Shown: in pieces, positions 22,601-32,097 of the stretch | How positions within the stretch are numbered: position 1 is the stretch's first letter | Layout of the letters: each line of letters begins with the position of its first letter | NCBI GenBank assembly: GCA_037974335.1 | Contig: CM075760.1 | Coordinates: 19,066,960 to 19,130,959, forward strand | Length of the DNA stretch: 64,000 bases | DNA from: Prionace glauca | Taxonomy: Eukaryota; Chordata; Chondrichthyes; Carcharhiniformes; Carcharhinidae | Direction of reading: 5' to 3' | Position numbers and translations under genes: made by a program | Notes under the pieces: model-generated | The model's database searches: none | What the model was told of the DNA's origin: nothing | Seen by the model: the letters and a program-made list of their open reading frames with translations, nothing else

Positions 22601-23420
22601 AACAGTAGGAGAGAGGGGCAGAATAGCTATGGGGGAAGTGAGCGAGAAATGTTTGAAGAGAGATGGATAAATACGGGGAAAAAGCTGGACTGCGAGTTAA
22701 GAATGGAAAGAGGTTGGATGGGACAGAAACCTGGAGATCGGGGAAGAAAACTGCAAAGGGTGAAAGGAATAAGATGGCAAGAGTCAGATTAGGAAAGAAA
22801 TAGGGGAGATGTAGAGACAGGGAGACAAGAATGGAAAGAGAGACAACCAGAACAAGGAATCTGGAAACTAGAACCAGGAAAAACTGGGGGGAAATAACAG
22901 ATTGAGGAAGAGAACGAACAATCCTGAAGTGACATCAAAATCAATCAGCTGACCCGTCTAAAGAAGTATTCAATCTGCTGTGGTCTTTTACAACTGTGTG
23001 TAGGAACAGATGGCAGATTGTATTGCCAATCTCTGACATACTTCTGTCCATTTCGGGTCTAATTAGAAAACCCGCCCTGTGTCAGCTAATCCTGTAACAC
23101 AGATCAGATGAGAAATCCAACCTCTCAGTAATATTTGTCTAATCAGAATTTGCAGATGTGCTCCATCAAATTGATAGAAGTGTAATTCACAGATTTCTGA
23201 TCCCCTGCCCCGATTAACCAGGAATGGTGTATTGGATGTTACCAGTCTGCAGTTCAGTCTTGAACTGAACTCCTCGAACAACAGCACCACACAGGAAACT
23301 CCTGCCCGTTAGATTGATGCTGAAATCTTCTCCTTATTGTCGGTTCAGAGATGGAGAAATATTCAGATTTGTTGTCACTAATTTTCAGGTTCTTATCCCT
23401 TGTTTTTTTTTCTCTGACAG
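22601..23420. other. Purine-rich spacer before the receptor pseudogene
   Basis: 22600-22920 is GA-rich. 23280-23420 ends in a strong polypyrimidine tract and TCTCTGACAG, the acceptor of the pseudogene exon. I looked for a YYPVLA-like first exon and found none. Confidence 0.5.
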
Positions 23421-24315
23421 TTAATTTACTGGGAATTGTGATCCTGAGTCGGGGAAAGTGTGGCCTCTCCACCTGCACAACTCGCTACCTGGTGGCCTGG
23501 TGGATCTACTGTTCATCATCATAAACCCTATCCTCAACTACATAAATAATTATTATTTCCCCCTGAATTTCCTGTCCCTCACATCAGTATGTCGGGTTAA
23601 AGCTGTCCTGGAGACTGCAGCTGCAGACTGTTCTGTCTGGTTCACTGTCACTTTCTCCTTTGATCGATTTGTGGCCATTCGCTGCCAAAAAATGAAAACT
23701 AAATTTTGCACTGGGAAAACTGCAGCTGTGGTTCTGGCAACAACTAGCATCCTGCTCTGAGTGAAAAACATTCCCTTCTACTTTGTAATTGAACCTCAAC
23801 TGACAATCGACCATGCCGAGTGGGGCTGCAATGCCAAGCCAAGCGTTTGGACTGATCCCGGGTGGATTGGTTTTAACTGGTTTAATCAGGTTTTAACCCC
23901 ACTGCTCCCGTTCAGTTTAATCTTGTTGATTAATGCTCTAACAGTCAGTCACATTTTAATGACCAGTCGAGTGCGGAAGGGTCTGAGGGCTCAGAGTAAA
24001 GGAGATAATCGCAGAGACCCTGAAATGGAAAGCAGAAGGAAGTCAATGATTTTACTCTTTAGCGTATCCGGAGCTTTCATTCTGCTCTGGTCGGTTTATG
24101 TTGTGAAATTTTTCTATGTAGATGTGAGAAGATTAATGTATCTCACTATTCCTGAATATACATTCCAAATAGTCGGATTTATCCTGCGGGATTTAAATTG
24201 CTGCACAAACACATTTATTTATGCAGTGGCTCAATCCAAATTCAGGGAGCAGATCAGAATCGCGGTGAAATATCCGTGTATAGCAAATACTAATTTAATG
24301 AAGAGACAAAACTGA
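23421..24315 (+). pseudogene. GPR139-like receptor pseudogene, exon 2 only
   Basis: The acceptor TTTCTCTGACAG|TT and a second exon colinear with the receptor at 33 kb are present: CGLSTCTTRYLVA, then DCSVWFTVTFSFDRFVAIRC, and later CCTNTFIYAVAQSKFREQ. A 7-base deletion between 23497 and 23498 (within the codons for VAMSVAD) shifts the frame, and TGA at 23758-23760 replaces what should be Cys or Trp before VKN. The rest to the stop at 24313 is open. No first exon is visible in the 3 kb upstream, which LINEs occupy. The conserved remainder suggests loss was fairly recent. One alternative is assembly error at the 7-base gap, but the separate stop argues for a true pseudogene. Confidence 0.88.
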
Positions 24316-24344
24316 GTGACATCCATTAAGCCCGGGATGATTAA

Positions 24345-24665
24345 CTGACGTCCTCAGCCAATAATCGACTGGGTCAATAACTTACCATCTCAGACAATCA
24401 AAGACTAGATTTCTAACAACTGCCAGAGCCAATCAGAGACAGGACTGCTAAACGGCAACCTCAGCCAATCAGAGGTAAGATCGCTAAATGACTGCTTCAG
24501 CCAATAAGGGACTAGTTGGCCAAGCAGCCAACTCAGCCAATCAGAGACTAATTCCATATATGACCACATCATCATGTAAGGAACTGGAACGTAGAGCGAC
24601 CGCCTCAGCCAATCAGAGTCAGGATTGCTAAACGACTTTTTCAGTCAAACAGGTATTTGATTGCT
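24345..24665. repeat. Degenerate tandem array of CCAAT-box units
   Basis: CCTCAGCCAATCAGAG or close variants occur near 24352, 24431, 24465, 24512, 24534 and 24604, often followed by GGATTGCTAAACGACT. Spacing varies from about 22 to 79 bases. Each core is a good NF-Y (CCAAT) consensus. It lies just past the pseudogene stop codon; no function is shown. Confidence 0.7.
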
Positions 24666-24669
24666 AAAC

Positions 24670-25140
24670 CAGCTTAAAGTCCAGTAGTTTTATTTGTGAT
24701 TGTGAACTTTTGGAGGCCTGCTCCTTCATCAGCTGAGATAATCTGGTTGTCTCATTGGGTTGGCTGTTAGCCTCAAGGGGCTTGTCGAAGGGCTGCCTGA
24801 GCCTAATTCGACTGATGTTTTTTCTTTCCTTCTGCCACATGACCAATGGGTCCATTTTGTTAGTGAGGCAGAAATTGGGTCCTCAACTGAGAACTTCGAC
24901 TTCATCTGGTTGAAGGGTGTAGTCCGGCAAGTTGACAATGGACTTCACTGTATTGGTATGGTTTTCTACTGTGGTACGAGGAAGACTTGGTTGCTGCTGG
25001 TGGGAATGTCGAGTTTCTCAAGTTTCATCTTCTTGTTGTTCATGTAGATGGTGTAGTTTTGTTATCTTGTCTGCTTGGTGGCCTCTAATTTCTGGTCTGC
25101 TGTGTCCTGAGGACAAGTTCAGAATATTGTCTCTATTTTA
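24670..25140 (-). mobile_element. Penelope-like element fragment (terminal repeat plus N-terminal ORF part)
   Basis: The minus strand shows the terminal-repeat motif at 24706-24732 and short conserved words typical of the start of the Penelope-like protein (IVNL, FCLTNKMDP-like). A decayed fossil. Confidence 0.65.
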
Positions 25141-25394
25141 GTTTCAAGGCTGTGACATCCGCTGTAGAGTAATATACAAGGTGATTGAGGAGTGTGAGAG
25201 AGGTGCAACGGCAACATCTCTAGACATAATTTGTATTGTAGGCCGTGTTGACTGAGTTCGTGATCTGTATCCTTTTGGGTCCTTGTTTGCTTTCTTGCAT
25301 TTTGTAGGAATATGATCTGTGTGTTGATGTGGGTGATATCGTTGAAGATCCTCTCCACTTTGAACCGATGGTTTGTGCTGTTGGTGATAACCAT

Positions 25395-26872
25395 GAAGTA
25401 GAGATGCCGGCATTGGACTGGAGTCGTCACAGAAACAAGTCTCACAACACCAAGTTACAGTCCAACAGCTGTATCTGGTAGCACGAACTTTTGGAGCACT
25501 GCTCCTTCATCAGGTGAATGGAGAGTTCACAAACAGGGCCTACATAGACCGACAGAATTGCAAGGTAATGTTTACAATTGAAGTCTTTGCAGGTAATCAA
25601 GTCTTTACAGTTACAGATAAAGCGAATGGAGAGAGATAATCACAGGTTAAAGAGGTATGCATTGTCTCAAACCATGACAATTAGTAAAATTTTGCAAGCT
25701 CAGGCCAAATGTTGGAGTTTAAATGTAATGTGACATGAACCCAAGATCTAGGCTGAAACCATCCTCACACATGCAGAACTTGGCTATCTGTCTCTGCTCA
25801 GTGATTTAGTGTTGCCATGTGTCTTGAAAGCTGCCTTAGAGAACGCTGACCCATGGTCACAGATTGAATGCCCCTGACTGCTGACCTGTTCTCCGACAGG
25901 AAGGGGACACTCCTGCCTGGTGATTATCCTGCGGTATCTATTTATACAATGTCGTAGCGTCTGCATTGTTTCACCAACGTGCCACACCTCGGGACATCCT
26001 TTCCTGCAGTGTGTAAGGTTGACCACATTGGCCGACTGACATGAGTATATATCGTGTGCCTGCTGGATAGTGTCCTGATTTGTGATGGTGATATCCATGT
26101 CGATGATCCAGCACGTCCTACAGAGGTTGTATCTGATGTCCAGATCGCTATTGTCCTGAAGTCTGGGTCGTTTGCTGCAACAATTGTCTATTTGAGGTTG
26201 TGTGGTTGTCTGAAGGCAGGTATTGGGGATATGGGGAGGCCTTGAGCAGATGTTCGTCTTCATCGATGACACTTTGAAAGCTGCGAAGAAGATCTCATAG
26301 CTTTTCTGCTTTGGGAAAGTCCTGGATGATGAAGGATAATGTGTCTGTCATGTCCTGTGTTTAAATTCTGAGGAGGTCGATGCAATGCTGGTCGGGGAAA
26401 ATGTCAGCAGTCAAGCCCGCTCATCTTCCGATCTTTGGGTCAGTGTCCTGCAAAGGTGGCCTCCAAGACACAGGGCAATGCAAAATCACCGGGCAGAAAC
26501 TGATAGCCAAGTTCTGCACGAGGACGGCCTCAATGTTGAGTTCTTGCTATACTGCATATCGTTCTCAGTATTTGGCCTGTGCTTGTGAAATGTTGCGAAC
26601 TATCCTGCCTTGAGACAATTCATACATCTTTAACCTGTGAGTCATCCTCTCGATAATTGCATTTTCTGTAGCTCTAAAGACTTAATTACCTCTAGAGACT
26701 CATATTCCAACTACTTATTTGCATTTGCGTCTGTGTGTGTTTATAATATATATATGCCGTGTTTGTTAGTCCAGTTCTCCACTCACCTGAGGATGGAGCA
26801 ATGCTCCAAAAGTTTTTGATTCCAAATAAACTTTTTGGACATTAACCAGGTGTCGTGAGATTTCTTATTGTC
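25395..26872 (-). mobile_element. Penelope-like element with GIY-YIG endonuclease remnant
   Basis: The minus-strand frame at 25784-26272 contains CRKGCPEVWHVGETMQTLR, then RINxHR-like and PVGEQVSSQGHSICD. This is the Cys-rich GIY-YIG endonuclease arrangement characteristic of Penelope-like retroelements. The two ends (25440-25525 and 26778-26866) are inverted copies of one terminal sequence. Internal reverse-transcriptase sequence is largely absent. A decayed fossil, moderately old. Confidence 0.75.
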
Positions 26873-27171
26873 TCTTAGCATCATTCCCTTTGCCAAAAAA
26901 AACTCCAGCCTTCCCTCTTATCACAAGACCATATGTTCTTTCTTCCTCTCCCTCTGTCTTTTCCCTGACTCTGCACTGGTTAGAAAGAAACAAAATATCT
27001 GAATTCTTCCTAATAAAAGACCACCGAAATGAAACATGCTCTCCATTCCCCTCAGTTTCACAAAATGTTCTGCTGTGAGATGTCATTTGTAAAATGTGCG
27101 ATGTCTTGTCTTTGGGTAAAGGTTGATCAGTTTTCCCGTTCTGAACCAAACCTGCCTTAATAACATAGGGA
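26873..27171. other. No gene seen
   Basis: Short spacer between the Penelope-like element and a SINE; no supported feature. Confidence 0.4.
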
Positions 27172-27475
27172 ATATCATAGAATCCTTCAGTGAAGATGGA
27201 GGCGATTCTAGTCTGCACTGAACACAAACCAACCCATGCCCTATCTCCATAACCCCACGCATTTACCCTCGCTAATCTCCCTGACACTAAGGGGCAACTT
27301 TGCATGACCAATCCACCTAACCCCCACATCTTTGGAATTTGGGAGGAAATCGTAACAGCCGGGGGAAGCCCACCCAGACGTGGAAAGAACATGTCGTCTC
27401 TGAACAGATAGTGACCCAAGCCAGGAATCGAGCCCAGGTCCCTGGTGCTGTGAGACATCACACCAAACCACTGGT
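27172..27475 (-). mobile_element. HE1/V-SINE, minus orientation
   Basis: Read in reverse: tail (CATAGAATCCTTCAGTGAAG), body (GCATGACCAATCCACCTAAC), head (GAGCCCAGGTCCCTGGTGCT, GTGAGACATCACACCAAACC). Near full length. Confidence 0.8.
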
Positions 27476-28124
27476 TAGGTAAGGTTAATAAGTAAAGGAA
27501 ACCCATTTTAAATAATAATAATACACCAGATGTGTCACCATTTTCCATAAGAAAGCAAACACAATGTGAATGACTTTTTATTTTCATTCATTCATGGACG
27601 TGATGTCGCTGGCTGGGCCACCATCTGTAGCTTGTGTCGAGTTACCAATCAACTCAATGGCTTGCTTAACCCTTTTACAGGATAGTTATGAAATAAGCAT
27701 AGTGGTGAGGATTTGGAGTGATGTGTAGGCCAGAATAGGAAAGGGCGGCGGATTCCCCAGTCCATTCAACTTCACTTCACAACAAAACTTCCGCAGCACT
27801 GGAGAACAATCGACTGCAATGTTACAATTCTGGATCATAATCTGAGATCAATAGGCTACCATCTTCCAATAATGGATAAAAAACCTGAGAACAATAGACA
27901 GCAATGCCTCAGATTCTGAGAGCAATAGATTGTAACGTTCCTTCAGTTCGAGTTCTACCATCTGCTGTAGTGGGATTCAACCCAATGATCCACCAGACAT
28001 GGGGTGAGTTTTTCAATTAATTGTCTAGTGATAATACCACTAGGACATTTCCTCCCTAACTTATGTTGAGGTTATTGGAACATATATTTGGTTTGGATGG
28101 AGACGACGAGTTTAGTTTATTTAG
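27476..28124. other. No gene; SINE-like remnant at 27597-27690
   Basis: GATGTCGCTGGCTGGGCCA matches the same dispersed repeat as 1840-1945. Around 27780-27960 AACAATAGACAGCAATG-type words recur irregularly. No gene. Confidence 0.4.
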
Positions 28125-28402
28125 TAATGTCACAAGTCTGCTTATATCAACACGTGGAAATCCAAGTGTCGCCACACTCTGGCGCCTGTTCGGGCAAAAC
28201 TGATGGCGAATTTAGCATGGCAAATGCACCCTAACGAGCAGGTCTTTTGGACTGTGGGAGGAAACTGGAACACCTGGAGGAAACCCATGATGACACAGGG
28301 GAGGACACACAAACTCCACACAGTGAACAAAGCCGGTACTCAAAATCTGGTCCCTGGCACTGTGAGGCAACACTATTAACTACTGTGCCACCACAATGCA
28401 GC
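28125..28402 (-). mobile_element. HE1/V-SINE, minus orientation
   Basis: GTCGCCACACTCTGGCGCCT, GTGGGAGGAAACTGGAACAC and TACTGTGCCACCAC mark tail, body and tRNA-like head. Confidence 0.85.
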
Positions 28403-28439
28403 CGCTAGTGACTTTGCTGTCTATGCTTCAAGTGGCAAG

Positions 28440-29440
28440 AGCAATCCAGTTAATTGCAGGCCATGATCCCTACATCAACGGTAGGAAAGTTATTGAAGAC
28501 GATACTTCAAGAAGGATCTGTTCCCATTTGGAAGTAAGTGGACGTATTAGTGAGAGGCAACATGGTTTTGTGAAGGGGAGATCGTGACTCACTAACTTGA
28601 TCGAGTGTTTTTGAGGAAGATGATTAACGAGGAGAAGGTAGTGGATGTTATCTACATGGATTTCAGTAAGGTCTTTGACAAAGTCCCTCTTAGCAGACTA
28701 ATGCAGAACATGAAATCACATGGGATCAGAGGTGAGCTGGCAAGGTCGATACCAAACTGGCTTGGTCAAAGAAGACAGAGTGTAGCAGTGGGAGGTTGTC
28801 TTTTTCTGAATGATGGTTATGACAAGTGGCATTCCTCAGGATCAGAGCTGAGAACTTTCCTTTTTGCAACATTGTGTATGACACAACGGTTGCAAGTTTG
28901 TGGATGATACAAAAGTTGATGGATTTGCAGATAGCGGTGAGGACCATAAGAGAATGCAGCAAGATATGGATCGATTGGAGACTTGGGCGGAGAGGTGGAA
29001 AAACGTAATTTGACCTCACTGGAATGGCAGAGGTTGAGGGGTGAACTGATAGATTTCTACACGATTGTGAGAGGGGTGGACAGAGTGGGTAGTCAGAAGC
29101 TTTTTTTTCTCAGAGTGGAAGAATCATTTACTCGGTGGCACAAGTTCAAGGTGCGACGGTCAAGGTTTAAAGGAGATTACGAGGCAGAATTTTTTTCTCC
29201 AAAAATGGTGGTGGGTGGCTGTAACTCATTGCCGGGGGAAGGAGTGGAAGCGGATACGGTAGTGACTTTTAAGAGGCGTCTTGACAAGTGCATGAATAGG
29301 ATGGGAACGGAGGAATATGGACCCTGGAAGGGGAAAGATTTTAGTTCAGTTGACGCAGCATGGTCAGTGCAGGCTTCGAGGGCCAAACGGGCCTGTTTCT
29401 GTGCTGTAATTTACTTTGTTCTTACTCTAACACCTGAAAA
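28440..29440 (+). mobile_element. LINE (CR1/L2-like) with reverse-transcriptase remnant
   Basis: Translated words in order: ISERQHGFVKGRS, VVDVIYMDFSKVFDKVP (catalytic A box), MKSHGIRGELARSI, NWLGQRRQSVAVGG, then the C-terminal YEAEFFSPKMV-like region and a 3' tail with GGGCCAAACGGGCCTGTTTC. Internal deletion joins palm to C-terminus near 28.9-29.0 kb, with scattered stops and frameshifts. Confidence 0.85.
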
Positions 29441-29939
29441 AAAAATGATGAATAATTTTAGCGTTTAATCAATCAAGTCACAAAGTTATTGGAGGCGATG
29501 AATGGCAAAAAGTTCAATGATGTATATTATCCTTACGGTAATATTTACGGGCATATCCTGATATAATAGAATGGGTTTATGTTAATGCTAAAGTAAATTA
29601 TCTCGAAACCAATAATATGTGTGCATTGAGAGGCACGTTCAGATCTCCACACTTAAACCTTTACACTGATCTTAAAAGAAAACATATACTATGATCATTC
29701 CAATGCGGGTAGGATGGTCTGTCGGAGACTCGGTGCAGACTCAATGGGCCATATGGCCTCCTTCTGCATAGTCATAAAGAAGAACAAAGAACAATCTAGC
29801 ACGGGAAACAGGCCCCTCGGCCCAACGAGCCCTCACCGCCACATCACCCTACACCTATTCTACCCTTCATATCTATGAATGGAACCCTACTCAGTCAGAT
29901 TCAGGGAAGAAATAGTGTCAATTTGGTAAAAACCGATTA
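29441..29939. mobile_element. Spacer and SINE tail fragments
   Basis: 29700-29772 is a plus-oriented V-SINE tail (GTGCAGACTCAATGGGCCAT). 29775-29930 contains AGCACGGGAAACAGGCCCCT, a reversed LINE/SINE end. No gene. Confidence 0.55.
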
Positions 29940-30095
29940 GCCTCAGAGCACATCTTTGGGGTGTGGGAGGAAACCGGAGCGCCCGGAGGAAACCCACGCA
30001 ACCACAGGGAGAATGCGCAAACTCCCACAGACACAGGCCCAAATCCATGTGCCTGCACAGCCAGCAGTGCTAGTCACTGAGCTGTTGCGGCGCCC
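29940..30095 (-). mobile_element. V-SINE core fragment, minus orientation
   Basis: GTGTGGGAGGAAACCGGAGC and GCCCGGAGGAAACCCACGCA are the reversed V-SINE core, followed by a diverged head. Confidence 0.75.
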
Positions 30096-30239
30096 GTCTA
30101 CCGGTCCAGGATCAAGCACACACACCGACATGAAGTACTAGGCCACTCCTGGAACTTCCAAGAGCAGCCCACGCACGACCCGCCGTGTGAATGCCCCTCG
30201 TTTGACACGAGGTGGACCTCCACCTGTGGAATAAAGACA

Positions 30240-30475
30240 AAAATATTAATCTTACAGCCTGCCTTTCCGGTGTCTCCCGAGGTTTAACACTATTTAATAT
30301 CCCCTACCATATCCCTCCATTCTCGTTTCACTCATGTGCCTATCTAACTGCATCTTAAACGAGTCCAACGTTCCTGCCTCCACCACCCTACTCGCTAGCG
30401 CGTTCCAGACCCCCACAACTCATGTCTGCCTCTCCATTATTTCCAACTTCCAATACTTCCCTGAACCTCAACACC
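30240..30475 (-). mobile_element. LINE 3' end, antisense fragment
   Basis: TTCCTGCCTCCACCACCCTA and GCGTTCCAGACCCCCACAAC are the reverse of the CR1/L2-like C-terminal segment. Confidence 0.65.
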
Positions 30476-30725
30476 CCATCTCGGCTGTAAATTCTCTTCT
30501 TTGCGTGTAAAAAGTGTTGGATTGAACAGGGTGAGGTGAAGCTGTTTGTTTAGTGACTGTAATTGATGTGAGTCTCCATGGATCTGATTGGTGTGCCTGG
30601 AGGGATTTCCCCCTTCGAATAATAAGGGATTCCGTTCAATGTGTTGTCCCATTGAGTCAGCGGGAGCGACAACTCCAACACTAACAGCGATCAGCGGCTG
30701 TGGAGACAGAGGGAGGGACAGGAGA

Positions 30726-30914
30726 GATCAGAATCTGGGAGCAATGGCCCAGAATGTTCCAACAGTGGATCAGAATCTGGGGACAATGACCCAGAGTATT
30801 CCAACAATTGATCGGAATCTGGGAACAATGACCCAGAGTGTTCCAACAATTGATCGGAATCTGGGAACAATGACCCAGAGTATTCCAACAATTGATCGGA
30901 ATCTGGGAACAATG
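30726..30914 (+). repeat. 42-bp tandem repeat in the receptor 5' region (14-residue repeat in frame)
   Basis: Units start with GATCAGAATCTGGG or GATCGGAATCTGGG at 30726, 30768, 30810 and 30852, with a partial fifth at 30894. In the frame of the downstream receptor exon each unit encodes a variant of NLGTMTQSIPTIDR. The frame is open from an ATG at 30639 through exon 1. It may be 5' untranslated sequence or a 115-residue N-terminal extension. Confidence 0.9.
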
Positions 30915-30983
30915 GATTGGAAGTTTCCATCCATGCCCGAGGGAATACACTATTGGATTTATTTGTTTACCTTAGATAATTGG

Positions 30984-32060
30984 ATGATGCCATTCGGTGT
31001 TCGGATTGAAAGTCTACTGAAGGCGATTCAGTTCGTTTACTATCCCATCTTGGCGATTATTGGAGTTCCGGGTAAGTCCCTGTCTGGAATTGTAACAGTC
31101 CGACTGCCACTGGAATCGGAGCAGGCAGGGGTCAGAGCATGGGAAGGTCTGTTGAACACGGGTAGGATTTTGCAGTTTTCGGAAAAGTGAGGCTGTGAAG
31201 TTCTGTCCCCAGTTCCTAATTCTAGAAAGGCTGTTTAATTGTATTGATTTCCTTGTCATTTACTGTACTGGGTTTGCTGCTCTTGTTGTTTCTGTTGAAT
31301 CCCTATATCCAGTTATTAATTCTTTCAGCCGCTGACAATTGTCTCAGGGCCTATGGGCTAGGGTGTCTTCTGTGTGTTGTGACTATCCATAGACATGTGA
31401 CCTAACACTAATCCTTTGTGAGAAAAATATAAAGCAGAATGGTTTTTTACCATCTACATGTAACGCCAGCTCACTGCCAATTGCCCACCCAGTCACCACG
31501 CTGCAGAATGCATTTTATTGATCATGTTTGCACAGCAGGATCTCAAGAGAAAACATGTTTCGTATTGAAATTCATTCATCAATGTCACAAGTATGCAAAC
31601 ATTAACACTGCAATGAAGTTGCTGTAAAAATCCCCGAGTTGCCACGCTCCGGCACCTGTTCAGGTACACTGAGGGAGTATTTAGCACGGCCAATACATCA
31701 AACCATCACAACTTTCAGATTTTTGGGGGAAACCGGAGCACCTGGAGGAAACCCACGCAGACACAGTGAGAACGAGTAGACTCTGCACATTCAGTAGCCA
31801 AGCCTGAAATTGAACCAGGGAGCCTAGTGCTATGAGGCAACAACACTGTCCCCTGCACCACCACAAACTTTCCTGGAGTCACAGAAACACTAACATACAT
31901 GTATTAATAGAAACATTTACTGATAGAAGCAATCAGATTTAGACACTTACTCCCACTCTCACACAAATTCAGAAGCCAAAATTGTTGTAAGCCTCCGGAA
32001 TAACACACACTTAGGAGCACTCATCAGGTACTCTGGTGCTCACACACACACACACACACA

Positions 32061-32097
<37 letters not shown>

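Noticed and set aside
25395-26872. Considered as a DNA transposon because its ends are inverted repeats
   Set aside because: The GIY-YIG endonuclease segment and terminal motif fit a Penelope-like retroelement, in which inverted terminal repeats also occur.
26865-27587. 240-codon minus-strand frame
   Set aside because: Mostly reversed V-SINE and spacer sequence; no family signature.
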